Shown here one piece after another: positions 35,691-45,348 of a stretch of DNA of 64,000 bases. This DNA is from Microbulbifer agarilyticus (GTDB lineage: Bacteria > Pseudomonadota > Gammaproteobacteria > Pseudomonadales > Cellvibrionaceae). The position numbers were made by a program, and so were the translations under genes. Within the stretch, counting starts at the first letter, position 1; each line of letters begins with the position of its first letter. Location of the stretch: the NCBI RefSeq assembly GCF_019800665.1, contig NZ_JAHVKO010000005.1, positions 62,001 through 126,000 of the forward strand. The letters are read 5' to 3'. The notes beneath the pieces are model-generated. The model saw nothing but the letters and a program-made list of their open reading frames with translations, did not search any database and was not told the origin of the DNA.

Positions 35691-35756
35691 GACAAACTCA
35701 GTGCTTTATCGATCCATGAGCTGTGGCTAGCTTAGATAGATTACGATTCTTCAAAT

Positions 35757-35877
35757 CGAAGACAGAGTACTGGGTACTTGTTTTCGAAAGCGTCGGCGAC
35801 ATGGACGTCGCCGACGCAGCTTACATGGATGTATTTATAGCGGTTTCGAAAACAAGTACCCAGTGCTTTGTCGCCAC
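35757..35877 (+). repeat. Double-hairpin repeat element, copy 4
   Basis: Arms 35763-35793 and 35840-35870 pair with one mismatch and three G-U. Hairpin 1: perfect 9-bp stem GTCGGCGAC, loop ATGGAC. Hairpin 2: TTAC, loop ATGGAT, GTA. GGA spacing is 24 nt. 3' end CGCCAC. Sequence of the arms is unrelated to the other copies. Head-to-head with copy 3. Confidence 0.85.
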
Positions 35878-35914
35878 TAACCTACCTTACTCGGCACCAC
35901 TGACTTCAACCTAC

Positions 35915-36682
35915 TCACGCACCTCGTTTCATCTGTTGGTCCAAAAGCGGCTTAATTAAGTCCATCGGCAGCGGGAACACAATCGTCGAATTCTGCTCTC
36001 CGGCAATATCAATCAACGTCTGCATATACCGCAGCGTGATCGCATTCGAATTCTTGGATAGCTGATCGGCAGCCTCGGTCAGCTTCAGTGCAGCCTGCGC
36101 CTCACCCTCTGCGTGAATTACCTTGGCACGACGTGAGCGCTCCGCTTCGGCCTGCTGGGCAATCGCGCGGATCATGCTCTCATCCAGGTCGATATGCTTG
36201 ATTTCCACATTGGTGACTTTCACACCCCAGGCATCCGTCTGCTCATCGAGAATTTTCTGAATATCCACATTGAGCTTATCCCGCTCGGACAACATCTCAT
36301 CCAGCTCATGCTTACCCAGCACCGACCGTAACGTAGTTTGCGAGAGCTGGCTTACCGCCTCATGATAGTTTTCCACATTGATGATGGCAGACTGTGGATC
36401 AATTACCCGGTAATACACAACCGCATTCACTTTTACAGACACGTTATCCCGGCTAATCACATCCTGCGTCGGTACATCCATTACCACCGTACGCAAGTCC
36501 ACACGTTCCATCGTCTGCAGTACCGGAATGATGATGATCAGCCCCGGCCCCTTCACCGCCTGAAAACGTCCAAGAAAAAATACCACCGCACGTTCGTATT
36601 CTCGCAGAATACGAATCGCGTACATGATTACCAGGACAACCGCCAGTATCAGCAGACTGGCAAAGTAACTGACCATAGACAT
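35915..36682 (-). CDS. Slipin (stomatin-like SPFH/band 7 protein)
   Basis: A 255-residue SPFH protein with an N-terminal membrane segment (residues 5-25). The SPFH domain begins at [29 protein letters not shown] and includes the slipin core [28 protein letters not shown]-terminal Ala/Glu-rich coiled coil ([26 protein letters not shown]) drives oligomerisation. Slipins organise membrane microdomains. It follows the NfeD gene 56 bases downstream; NfeD-type proteases cleave the C-termini of their slipin partners, so the pair probably works together. Confidence 0.93.
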   Translation of the reverse strand: MSMVSYFASLLILAVVLVIMYAIRILREYERAVVFFLGRFQAVKGPGLIIIIPVLQTMERVDLRTVVMDVPTQDVISRDNVSVKVNAVVYYRVIDPQSAIINVENYHEAVSQLSQTTLRSVLGKHELDEMLSERDKLNVDIQKILDEQTDAWGVKVTNVEIKHIDLDESMIRAIAQQAEAERSRRAKVIHAEGEAQAALKLTEAADQLSKNSNAITLRYMQTLIDIAGEQNSTIVFPLPMDLIKPLLDQQMKRGA

Positions 36683-36738
36683 CTCTCCCTGACTATTTAA
36701 TTAAATTGCTTATTTCAGACAACTTCTGTTGAAACTGA

Positions 36739-38214
36739 TTACTGTGGTTCCACCTGCAACATCAAACCCTGTTCAGACGTCACCCGCACTGTCTGCCCTT
36801 CGCTTAGCGGCTCGTCACAGCGAGCACGCCAGATCTCGCCACCGACTTTTACCAGTAGCTCCGGTCGCACTTCGTCAACAATGGCGGTGCGCCCAACCAT
36901 CGCCTGATTTGCCGGTACCTTAGGTTTGCGCAAGCTGTGGCCGATGGCATACATAATTCCCAGTAATGCCAAGCCACTGACCGCAGCAATGGATCCGATC
37001 AAAGTCTTGGATACGCGCATACCCGGCACATCACTATCAATCAGCATTACCGAACCGATCACCAGTGCAATCACGCCACCAATACCGAGGGCGCCGAAAC
37101 TCGGCACAAAAAACTCCGCCGCAATTAGCAGTGCACCGACGACAATCAGTGCCAGCCCAGCGTAACTAATTGGCAATACCTGTAGCGCGTAAAACGCCAG
37201 CAACAGGCAAATAACGCCAACTACGCCGGGCACAATGGCACCCGGGCTGTAGCCTTCGAAAATCAATCCATAGATGCCGATCAACAGCAGGATATAAGCG
37301 ATCTGAGGGTTAGTGATTAGGGACAGCAGTTCGTTGCGCCAGTCCGGTGCATAAGCCACCACGGGTAACTCTACGATATCTGCGGCGATCTTCTGCTGTT
37401 CGCCCAGCAATACAATTTCTCTGTCTGGCAGCTGCTGCAGTAATCCCTGTTGGTTATCAGCAACGATGTCTATCACATTCTCTTTCAGCGCTTCCTGCGC
37501 GGTAAGCGTTGCGGCATCGCGCACCGCTTTTTCCGCCCAATCCGCGTTGCGGCCATGGCGCTGTGCCAACCCGCGAATGTATGCCACCGAATCATTAATC
37601 ACCTTGCGTTCCATCGCGCTTCCGGAACGGTCCGGACTCTTATCCGCGCCATCGCCTTGCGATGTATCCGCAGTGTCTTCTTCTGCCTCTTTGGAAGTCT
37701 GCTCTGCAGCTTCTCTCGGTGGCTGGCCCGGTGGTTCCTGCTGCCCCGGCATACCGCCCATCTGCACAGGTGTCGCCGCACCCAGAGTTGTCGATGGCGT
37801 CATCGCAGCCACATGGCTCGCATACAAAATATAGGTACCGGCACTGGCTGCACGGGCACCGGCGGGTGTCACATAGGTAACGTAGGGAATCTCTGACGCG
37901 AGGATGTGCTGGATGATGTCCCGGGTGGCGGCGTCCAACCCCCCGGGCGTATCCATATCGATGATAATCAGGCGCGCACCATTTTCGCGTGCCTTGTCGC
38001 TAGCGCGAATCAGATAGTCTGTTGTCGCAGGCCCGATGGGGCCATCGATGGTGAGTTGCGCAATGTGTGGTTTTGCCGCATCGGCCGCGGCACTCTGTCC
38101 ACTCTCTCCACTATTTGCACTCTCTACACTCTCCACTTCCTGCGCAAACGCTGAGGCCTGCGCAAAAAACAACATGGAAAGGATGAGAAGCGCTTTCCGA
38201 CACCACTGTTCCAT
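36739..38214 (-). CDS. nfeD: NfeD family membrane serine protease (long form)
   Basis: A 491-residue long-form NfeD. Signal peptide (residues 1-24, ASAFA-QE). ClpP-like protease domain from about residue 50 (AQLTIDGPIGPATTDYLIRA); the catalytic Ser is in GARAASAGTYILYAS. An acidic, Gln/Pro-rich insertion (about residues 150-200) interrupts the domain. Four to five membrane helices (about 285-430) and a C-terminal OB-fold NfeD domain (MVGRTAIVDEVRPELLVKVGGEIWRARC) follow. Operon with the slipin gene. Confidence 0.92.
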   Translation of the reverse strand: MEQWCRKALLILSMLFFAQASAFAQEVESVESANSGESGQSAAADAAKPHIAQLTIDGPIGPATTDYLIRASDKARENGARLIIIDMDTPGGLDAATRDIIQHILASEIPYVTYVTPAGARAASAGTYILYASHVAAMTPSTTLGAATPVQMGGMPGQQEPPGQPPREAAEQTSKEAEEDTADTSQGDGADKSPDRSGSAMERKVINDSVAYIRGLAQRHGRNADWAEKAVRDAATLTAQEALKENVIDIVADNQQGLLQQLPDREIVLLGEQQKIAADIVELPVVAYAPDWRNELLSLITNPQIAYILLLIGIYGLIFEGYSPGAIVPGVVGVICLLLAFYALQVLPISYAGLALIVVGALLIAAEFFVPSFGALGIGGVIALVIGSVMLIDSDVPGMRVSKTLIGSIAAVSGLALLGIMYAIGHSLRKPKVPANQAMVGRTAIVDEVRPELLVKVGGEIWRARCDEPLSEGQTVRVTSEQGLMLQVEPQ

Positions 38215-38356
38215 AGCTGTTATCCCGGGTGCGAAAGATCAGAAACCACAAGGGTAACAGAACTGCGACAACGCACAGGGAAAAGGGCGCCGGTTGCGGA
38301 TGGGAAGTCATCCACAGACGGTGGAATGGGGACATCCGCTACATCGCCACACCGTA

Positions 38357-40033
38357 TCAGATAGCAGTCAGGTATCGCCTGGCAAATTTGGAGTCCATTT
38401 TCTCCAGATCTACCACAACCAGGCCGTCAACCGAATCGCAAAAATCCGGGTCGATATTGAAGGCATGGAAGCTGGTACCACCGGGAGTGGTAACCGCCGT
38501 GTACTTCTTGAAGAGCGGCGGCAACACCACCCCCTCTTCCTTCAGGATATGTTTCAGCTGCAGCATATCTTCGTTTGCGCAGCCGGAAAGCACCGGTAGA
38601 TCTGCGCGCTCCTCGACAAATGGCAGGCGCGCATTTCCCATCGGACGTTCGGTGGAAAAATGGTGCAGGAAGTAACGAACAATGGCGGATTTGGCGCGAC
38701 GGGAAAAGTTACCGGGCATGGAGACAGGACCGAACAGGAATCGTCGGTTATTGCGCAAAATCCACTGACCAATACCACACCACAACAGATCCAGGCCGCG
38801 GCTGCGCCAGTACTCAGGCAGTAGAAAACTGCGCCCAAGCTCTGCAGATCTGGGTAAGCATTCCTCCGGCGAGCGGGAATAGTTGAACAGAGTGGTGGAG
38901 TAGATTTCGTCCGCAGCCAAACCATCCGTACTTACCAAACGGTAAGCACCCGCAAGCTGCTGACGGTCCTTATCCCACAGCAGCAGATGGTCATACCAGG
39001 CATCAAACGCATCCCAATCGCGATTGTTGCCGGTACCCTCGCCCACCGCGCGAAACGCGATCTCACGCAGGCGCGACAGCTCACGCATTACCGGACAGTC
39101 CGGTTGCTGGCGATACAGCTTTACCTCGAACTCCCCGTGGGCCACCAGGGTCTCGCAACTGGCAATGCCTCTCGCAACTTCGAACGGCGCTTCAGCCGCA
39201 GCAATTGGCTCCGGCGCCAGTTCTTCCGGCTTCCTATGCAGACGATAAACCTGCTTTTTCCACAGCTTCGCCTGGGCACGCGGCGTCATTGGCCACTGCC
39301 GATAGTGCTCTGGTGCCACTGGTGTACCGACGCGAATGTCGATTCCGCGGCTTACCTGTTTGAACATTTCCCGCACCAGCCACAAGGTGGACAGCGGTTT
39401 GTTGACGATAGACAGGCCATACCACCACAAGGAATTCCGACCGCGTACCTGCACTGGCAGAATAGGCGCGCTGGTTTTGTCGGCAAAACGAATAAAGCCT
39501 GGATTCCAGCGACCGTCGCGCACCCCCTGAGGTGTAAGTCGCGATACTTCACCCGCAGGGAATACGATGATGGCACCGCCTTCACGTAAGTAGTCGTAGA
39601 TCCCTTCCACATCCTCGCGGCGGGTGCGGCCATTAAAGTTATCCACCGGCAGCAAATAACTGCGCAGCGGCTCAATATTCCACAGCAACTGACTGGCAAT
39701 CGCCTTCACGTCTTTACGAACACGCGCGACCAGGTCGATCAGCGCCAGTCCATCGAGGCTGCCCAGTGGGTGATTGGACACAATCACTAACGGGCCGGTG
39801 GTAGGAATGCGCTCAAGTTCCGCCAGATTGACGTCATAACGGAAATCAAAGGAGCGGAATACTTGGCGGATAAAGTCCAGCCCCCCAAGGTGGGGGAAGT
39901 CCTTGCCAAACTGTTGCAGCTGCTGCTCACAACATATTTTTTTTACCGTGGCGGACATCAATCGGCGCGTCGGGCTTCTCGGCGCAGCACTGTACCAGGG
40001 GTTCTTCTGTAAAAGGTTTTCCAGTTGAATCAT
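38357..40033 (-). CDS. olsF: OlsF-like bifunctional ornithine lipid synthase
   Basis: A 558-residue fusion. The N-terminal PlsC-like acyltransferase domain (about residues 55-265) has the catalytic VSNHPLGSLDGLAL and IIVFPAGEVSRLT. The C-terminal GNAT/OlsB-like domain (about 300-470) has EIYSTTLFNYS, SAELGRSFLLPEYW and FLFGPVSMPG. This order matches OlsF, which N-acylates ornithine with the C-terminal domain and O-acylates the product with the N-terminal one to make ornithine lipids. The remaining ~90 residues continue the family's C-terminus. The ATG overlaps the stop of the LpxH-like gene by four bases. Confidence 0.82.
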   Translation of the reverse strand: MIQLENLLQKNPWYSAAPRSPTRRLMSATVKKICCEQQLQQFGKDFPHLGGLDFIRQVFRSFDFRYDVNLAELERIPTTGPLVIVSNHPLGSLDGLALIDLVARVRKDVKAIASQLLWNIEPLRSYLLPVDNFNGRTRREDVEGIYDYLREGGAIIVFPAGEVSRLTPQGVRDGRWNPGFIRFADKTSAPILPVQVRGRNSLWWYGLSIVNKPLSTLWLVREMFKQVSRGIDIRVGTPVAPEHYRQWPMTPRAQAKLWKKQVYRLHRKPEELAPEPIAAAEAPFEVARGIASCETLVAHGEFEVKLYRQQPDCPVMRELSRLREIAFRAVGEGTGNNRDWDAFDAWYDHLLLWDKDRQQLAGAYRLVSTDGLAADEIYSTTLFNYSRSPEECLPRSAELGRSFLLPEYWRSRGLDLLWCGIGQWILRNNRRFLFGPVSMPGNFSRRAKSAIVRYFLHHFSTERPMGNARLPFVEERADLPVLSGCANEDMLQLKHILKEEGVVLPPLFKKYTAVTTPGGTSFHAFNIDPDFCDSVDGLVVVDLEKMDSKFARRYLTAI

Positions 40034-40836
40034 GCGGCCACCGCCTCAGTCATAATACGGGCAATCTTCGGCGTCCGGTGCCAGTGTAATACGTTCAGCG
40101 CACCACTCTTTTCTTCCACAATGGCGGTCATTGAATCCACCCAATCCCCACAGTTGGCGTAAGTCACGGCGCTGTCTTTGCAGGCACTGTCCTTGGAGGC
40201 GCTGTGACGGATACCGGCTCGGTGGATGTGCCCACAGATCACCCCGTCGAATCCACGACGGGCCGTCTCACGAATCGCGACTTCTTCAAATTTATTCATC
40301 ATGCGGCGGGCGGCGTGCACACGATTCTTCACGTGATTGGCGAGAGACCACCAAGGCTTGTCAAAACGACTGCGCCAGTAATTGATCCAGCGATTGATAC
40401 GCAACATCAGGTAATAGCTCTGATCACCTATGTGGTAACTGACGGGGTTGATTTCGATATGGTGTTCGAACTGATCGCCATGGGTCACCCAGTAGCGCTT
40501 GCCATCGTTCGTGGTGTGGGTCCATTCGCGCTCGACGCGGATATTGCCCAGACGCTTGCCCGCCCAGCTGCGCATTGGGGCATCGTGATTGCCGGGCACA
40601 TAGATGATTTCCGGGGTGTTACTGCCCAGTTCCGACAGCATTCCCAGCAGCAAGGAGGAGGCATGACACCAGCTGCCCTTGCCTTGGGAAAGGGCTTTCA
40701 TGTCAAAAATATCGCCCACCAGATACACCGTATCGGCGGAATTCTGGGCCAGAAAGTCCGCCAGCCGTTGCGGCTCGCTATCCCGGCTGCCCAGATGAAC
40801 ATCGGAAATCCACAATGCGCGATATCGATTACTCAT
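40030..40836 (-). CDS. LpxH-like metallophosphoesterase
   Basis: A 268-residue calcineurin-like phosphoesterase of the UDP-2,3-diacylglucosamine diphosphatase group. Metal motifs in order: SDVHLGS (residues 11-17), GDIFD, PGNHD, THGDQF and CGHIHRA. It is longer than E. coli LpxH and has an extended basic central insertion (LMLRINRWINYWRSRFDKPWW) that may touch the membrane. Because the OlsF-like gene overlaps it, a lipid-related phosphate substrate is likely; whether it makes lipid X for lipid A is not proven by the sequence. It could also be a paralogue with another lipid substrate. Confidence 0.78.
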   Translation of the reverse strand: MSNRYRALWISDVHLGSRDSEPQRLADFLAQNSADTVYLVGDIFDMKALSQGKGSWCHASSLLLGMLSELGSNTPEIIYVPGNHDAPMRSWAGKRLGNIRVEREWTHTTNDGKRYWVTHGDQFEHHIEINPVSYHIGDQSYYLMLRINRWINYWRSRFDKPWWSLANHVKNRVHAARRMMNKFEEVAIRETARRGFDGVICGHIHRAGIRHSASKDSACKDSAVTYANCGDWVDSMTAIVEEKSGALNVLHWHRTPKIARIMTEAVAA

Positions 40837-40994
40837 TGGCTAGTCCCATCATCGTTGGTTCGGACCACATCAGATGGCATGAGACTTTGCTTGAGTTTTC
40901 TTACAAACCGACGGCTGTTTCTTGAAGCTTCTATTGCAAAGCAGGATGGGGAAGGAAAGAAGCGACGAAATCCGCGCTTCTGCAAAACATTATT

Positions 40995-41807
40995 CTAATT
41001 GCGTACCCGCTGAATCCTTTCCAGCCGGGAAATGCTGCCCAGATAATCCTCCCAGCTGGCCTCCAGCTCCGCTGTCTGGAAGCGCTGGTACTTCTCACGG
41101 TCCAGCCAGTAGACCCGGGTGCGCACACGGCGTAAATCGATCATGGGCAACTGATCAATGGCCGCCGATCCCCGCTTAAACACCGAACCGGCGCGGGAGT
41201 TCTGCACCATGTCGCTGACGATCGTGAGATGCACATTTTGCGCTGCGGGATCCAGATGATTGAGCGCGGCGACATCCGATAGCGCCTCATAGATTGGCGA
41301 TACCGGCTGTGCTTCACCAGTCACAGCGCGGCCAATGGCGCGATCCAGAGGCTGGGCAAAACGCTGCTTGTACAGCGCATCCACAAACTGCTGATTGGCC
41401 GTCAGCGCACTGACCTCTTTACCCGAATGCGGCTTGCACAAATCGATCACCGGTTCGGAAAGCCCGTTGTAGTGATCATCCAGCACAAAAATCGAAAACC
41501 GGTCGTTGACCGCGGCGGAGGCCAGCAGGTCGGAAATATGCGTTTTCAGGAAGTGGACTTGATGCGCGGACATGGTATCCGACGCATCGATCACCACCAG
41601 ATGCTGGGCAAAACGCGGCAAGTGTGGATTGCACAGAGTCACCGCATCAAAATCCCGTGCCGGCGAGCGCACCACCTTCAGTGCGAACACCGCCAGTGCC
41701 AACAGGATGATCAGGCCCAGGGCAAACACCAGCACACCCTTTTTGTCTTCGCTGGAGAAACGCCCGCGGCGACTAGTGCGGAGCCTTGTTCGACGCACCC
41801 CAGCCAT
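40995..41807 (-). CDS. Membrane-anchored vWA-like protein
   Basis: A 270-residue protein with a basic N-terminus (RRTRLRTSRRGRFSSEDKKG), one membrane helix (residues 24-46) and a soluble domain. This domain has the von Willebrand A pattern: a MIDAS-type DASDTMSAHQ after a hydrophobic strand (HLVVID), SPIYEALSDVAAL as the second metal loop and LTIVSDMV as the third. Positive-inside topology puts the domain in the periplasm. Its ATG overlaps the stop of the upstream coiled-coil gene by one base. Function unknown; the two encode a probable complex. Confidence 0.65.
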   Translation of the reverse strand: MAGVRRTRLRTSRRGRFSSEDKKGVLVFALGLIILLALAVFALKVVRSPARDFDAVTLCNPHLPRFAQHLVVIDASDTMSAHQVHFLKTHISDLLASAAVNDRFSIFVLDDHYNGLSEPVIDLCKPHSGKEVSALTANQQFVDALYKQRFAQPLDRAIGRAVTGEAQPVSPIYEALSDVAALNHLDPAAQNVHLTIVSDMVQNSRAGSVFKRGSAAIDQLPMIDLRRVRTRVYWLDREKYQRFQTAELEASWEDYLGSISRLERIQRVRN

Positions 41808-43180
41808 CAGCCTCTCCGCAACCCGTGGTCCAACTCAAGCTTGTCCACAAGCTCGGAAAGGGCCGCCTGAATCGTCTCGCAGCGGCGGTTCACCACATCG
41901 ATCGCACCGGTGTAGGTGTGATCCAGTTCGTCCATCACCTGCTCGAAGGTCGCGAGATCCTGTTTATGCTGCTCGAGTCCCGTGGTGTTGAGGCGCGGCA
42001 GTTTTTCCAGCTCAAAGCGCAGAAGCTCGCCGAAGTAGGCGGAGCGGCGGTTCATCATGCGCGCGGAATAGGATTGATAGTAACGAACAAGCTCATCCAG
42101 CAAGCCCTGCGCCTTGATAATGTCTTCGTGATAGTGCCGATGAATTTCTTCGCTGCGCTCAATACTCGCCTTGAACTGGATAAACTGCGCGCGAATGGTT
42201 TTCTCCGTGTCAGAAATGCCATCCTGTATTTCTTCCGCCATCTGGTTAACACTCTCAATCGCATCTTCGTGGGCATCGCGCCACGCCGTATGCTGGGATT
42301 TCACTCGTCGGGTAATTGCCGTGTACCCCGGGTAGCGGTCATCCACCACAAAGAACTTTGCTGTCAGTAACACCAGAGCTATGCCACTGACCACCACCAT
42401 GATCCACGAATTGAAATCCTGGATACCCAGAGGCTCCGCCTGCAGTGTGCTCATCGCCACCTGCGACGCGGTAAATGGATCGGCCTCCAGCGCCTCCCGG
42501 TAGTGCCCCACTCCGAGTACAAACACCACCGAAGTAACCAGCACCGCGCCAAACAAAACGCCAGCACCGAGTTTTCTCAGTGGGTTCAAGTGAAAACAAT
42601 GTCGCAGGGAAAAAGCCAGAAAGGCAGCAAATCCGAGGTTAATCATGGAAATGATAAACGCTTGAAAGAAACCGCCGACCAGTCCAAGCGCACTGCCTTT
42701 CGACAGGAAGAACGCATTCAACACCGTCTCGAGAATGACGATGAAAAACACAATGGAAAAATGCAGCATTTTGGACTCGCGGTACACCGCTTCTCGGGTA
42801 AGTCCGTTGCGCTCCCGAAACATTTCCAAGTCCATGCGTAACGCGGAATACTCCTGCGCGCGCTGCTTGATGCCACTCACCAGATTGGCCAGGCGCGCAG
42901 CGATGGTTTTTTCCACCAGCGACTCGGTGTTTTTCATTTCCTGGTAGAGCTGGCGAATATCCACTTCACTGCGATCCGCAAGCTCCTTATCGAGCTCGCT
43001 CTGGCGGTTCTCGTGGACACGGCCGATGATTTCCCGCACCACGTAAGAGCGCATACTCTCTTCGCTGTCGGTGTGGTTACGTCGGTCGACTTCGGGGATG
43101 CCCGCTTTCACATCGCGTTCGACGCGCTGCTCAATTTTCAGGGCGGAGATAGCGGCTTTGGTGGCCGGAATTGAGGTCAT
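41807..43180 (-). CDS. Hypothetical coiled-coil protein with four membrane helices
   Basis: A 457-residue protein I do not recognise. The N-terminal ~135 residues are charged and helical (EIIGRVHENRQSELDKELADRSEVDIRQLY). Four membrane helices follow at about 138-162, 168-193, 205-228 and 258-282. A long charged coiled coil (about 290-455) contains periodic Ile/Leu/Gln heptads. Both soluble parts appear cytosolic. Good ribosome-binding sequence (AGGTGA). It is the first gene of a unit with the vWA-like protein and looks accessory between conserved neighbours. Confidence 0.6.
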   Translation of the reverse strand: MTSIPATKAAISALKIEQRVERDVKAGIPEVDRRNHTDSEESMRSYVVREIIGRVHENRQSELDKELADRSEVDIRQLYQEMKNTESLVEKTIAARLANLVSGIKQRAQEYSALRMDLEMFRERNGLTREAVYRESKMLHFSIVFFIVILETVLNAFFLSKGSALGLVGGFFQAFIISMINLGFAAFLAFSLRHCFHLNPLRKLGAGVLFGAVLVTSVVFVLGVGHYREALEADPFTASQVAMSTLQAEPLGIQDFNSWIMVVVSGIALVLLTAKFFVVDDRYPGYTAITRRVKSQHTAWRDAHEDAIESVNQMAEEIQDGISDTEKTIRAQFIQFKASIERSEEIHRHYHEDIIKAQGLLDELVRYYQSYSARMMNRRSAYFGELLRFELEKLPRLNTTGLEQHKQDLATFEQVMDELDHTYTGAIDVVNRRCETIQAALSELVDKLELDHGLRRG

Positions 43181-43447
43181 GAGATCACCTAAAAACTTCC
43201 ACTACATTTTAGGTTGTCGGGATTTTATCCATCCCTCTCTCAGAATAGACTGCCGCCACGCGCACATGCCGGCAATGCGACAAATGGCGCACATTTAACG
43301 CTTCAGGCGCCACAAGCGCATCACATTGTCGCGGGAACACACAAAATAGTGGTAGCAGCCGACAGGACTGCCAAAGCGGCGCGCGCATATTGCGGGCATA
43401 AAAAAACGGGCCGCTGAGCCCGTTTTTTGGTGAGCAAGGACAATGCC
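43181..43447. other. Region between DUF1820 gene and vWA/coiled-coil unit
   Basis: 267 bp containing the promoter region of the two-gene unit and the DUF1820 terminator. No small gene found. Confidence 0.4.
43401..43427 (-). terminator. Rho-independent terminator of the DUF1820 gene
   Basis: AAAAAACGGGC, loop CGCTGA, GCCCGTTTTTT. Perfect stem with T tract on both strands. Confidence 0.88.
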
Positions 43448-43780
43448 TTACTCGGAGTCGCTCGGGTGGCGCATCGGCGCAGGGAATGGAAACTGAGCCA
43501 CCTTGTCGCCCTTCACGTCGTGAACCTTGCCAACGCCCTCTTTCTCCACCTCGTCAATCCGCACAATGCTGTGCATGGGGATATAGGAGCGCTTCACCGA
43601 GGAGAACTCGGTTTTCAGCTTCTCTTCACTGGGGTCGACCACCAGCTGGGACTTTTCCCCGAACACGAACTCTTCCACCTCAACGAAGCCATACATCTCG
43701 CTTTGGTAGATGGCGCGCGCGTAAAGCTCGAACACCTGGTTCTGGTTGTGAAAAATGACTTTGTAGATTGGGTTTGCCAT
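43448..43780 (-). CDS. DUF1820 family protein
   Basis: A 110-residue cytosolic protein. PIYKVIFHNQNQVFELYARAI, GFVEVEEFVFG and YIPMHSIVRIDEVEKEG are the conserved blocks of DUF1820, a small gammaproteobacterial family of unknown role. Divergent from miaB, its usual neighbour region. Confidence 0.88.
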   Translation of the reverse strand: MANPIYKVIFHNQNQVFELYARAIYQSEMYGFVEVEEFVFGEKSQLVVDPSEEKLKTEFSSVKRSYIPMHSIVRIDEVEKEGVGKVHDVKGDKVAQFPFPAPMRHPSDSE

Positions 43781-43956
43781 AGATTGCTCAATGCCGGGGC
43801 CTATGCGGATGCCCCATGAATACTAGTGTGCAGGCGGGCTGACCCGCGAAAAGCGCGGAAGATTATCACTCTCGCCTGCCCCCGTCTATGCAGCCTCCAG
43901 AGGGGTCGGTATAATGCCCGACCTTTTGAATTGACCAGTTTTTAACCAGGCGCATC

Positions 43957-45348
43957 ATGTCCACCGAGAAGTCCTCCGAATTATCCGAAAAACCGGTGAA
44001 AAAGCTCTTCATCAAGACCCACGGCTGTCAGATGAACGAGTACGACTCTGCCCGTATGCGGGACCTGCTGGGGGAATCCCACCAGATGGTACCCACCGAC
44101 GATCCCGAAGAGGCGGATGTACTGCTGGTAAACACCTGTTCTATCCGCGAGAAGGCTCAGGAAAAATTGTTCCACCAGCTCGGCCGCTGGAAGCACCTCA
44201 AGGAAAAGAATCCCGAACTCGTGATCGGCGTCGGCGGCTGCGTGGCCAGCCAGGAAGGTGAAGCCATCGCCAAGCGCGCCCCTTATGTGGACCTGGTATT
44301 CGGCCCGCAGACCCTGCATCGCCTGCCGGAGATGATGGAAACCAAGAAACAGGAAAGCGGCGCGATCGTGGTTGATGTGTCCTTCCCGGAAATCGAGAAA
44401 TTCGATCGCCTGCCCCAGCCGGAAGCCGACGGTGTAAGCGCTTTCGTTTCCATCATGGAAGGCTGCTCCAAGTACTGCACCTTCTGTGTTGTGCCCTATA
44501 CCCGCGGTGAAGAAGTGAGCCGCCCGGTCGCAGACGTGCTGGAAGAAGTGGCGCACCTGGCTGACCAGGGTGTGCGCGAGGTAAACCTGCTGGGCCAGAA
44601 CGTAAATGCGTACCGTGCACCCGGCGAAGATGGCCAGATCGTGGATTTCGCCGAGCTGATCACCTATGTTGCAGCGATCGACGGTATCGACCGCATCCGC
44701 TACACCACTTCGCACCCGGTGGAGTTTTCCGATGCGCTGATCGACGTGTACGCGGAAGTACCAGAGCTGGTAAACCACCTGCACCTGCCGGTTCAGAGTG
44801 GCTCCGATCGCATTCTGATGGCGATGAAGCGCGGCCACACGGCACTGGAATACAAGTCCAAGATCCGCCGGCTGAAGGCGATTCGCCCGGATATCTGCCT
44901 GTCCTCCGACTTTATTATCGGTTTCCCGGGCGAGACCGAGCGCGACTTTGAAGCCACCATGAAGCTGATTCAGGACGTGGGCTTCGATATCTCGTTCAGC
45001 TTTATTTACTCCCCCCGTCCGGGCACCCCGGCCGCGGACCTTCCGGACGACACGCCGGAAGAGGTCAAGAAACAGCGCCTGCAACTGCTGCAGCACCGCA
45101 TTAACCAGCAGGCTGCGGAGATCGCCCGCCGTATGGTCGGGAATGTGGAGCGCGTTCTGGTCAGCGGCGTATCCAAGAAAGACCCTGGCCAACTGCAAGG
45201 TCGCACCGAGAACAACCGCGTGGTCAACTTCCGCTGTGACCAGCTGGAGCTGATTGGTAAGTTTGCCGACGTTGTGATTGAGGAAGCGCTGCCTAACTCC
45301 CTGCGCGGTACCTTGGTAGCTTCTGAGCTGGATGGCCCTCTGAGCTGA
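43957..45348 (+). CDS. miaB: tRNA-2-methylthio-N6-dimethylallyladenosine synthase
   Basis: A 463-residue radical SAM methylthiotransferase modifying A37 of tRNAs that read codons starting with U. The N-terminal domain has three cluster cysteines ([28 protein letters not shown]). The radical SAM motif is [16 protein letters not shown]. The C-terminal TRAM domain ends in [22 protein letters not shown] sequence at 43910-43915 is a plausible -10. Followed by repeat copy 5. Confidence 0.96.
   Translation: MSTEKSSELSEKPVKKLFIKTHGCQMNEYDSARMRDLLGESHQMVPTDDPEEADVLLVNTCSIREKAQEKLFHQLGRWKHLKEKNPELVIGVGGCVASQEGEAIAKRAPYVDLVFGPQTLHRLPEMMETKKQESGAIVVDVSFPEIEKFDRLPQPEADGVSAFVSIMEGCSKYCTFCVVPYTRGEEVSRPVADVLEEVAHLADQGVREVNLLGQNVNAYRAPGEDGQIVDFAELITYVAAIDGIDRIRYTTSHPVEFSDALIDVYAEVPELVNHLHLPVQSGSDRILMAMKRGHTALEYKSKIRRLKAIRPDICLSSDFIIGFPGETERDFEATMKLIQDVGFDISFSFIYSPRPGTPAADLPDDTPEEVKKQRLQLLQHRINQQAAEIARRMVGNVERVLVSGVSKKDPGQLQGRTENNRVVNFRCDQLELIGKFADVVIEEALPNSLRGTLVASELDGPLS

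Noticed and set aside
35723-35959. 78-codon frame over repeat copy 4
   Set aside because: Repeat-derived; overlaps the slipin 3' end.
43981-45198. 405-codon open frame antisense to miaB
   Set aside because: Overlaps all catalytic motifs of miaB; shadow.
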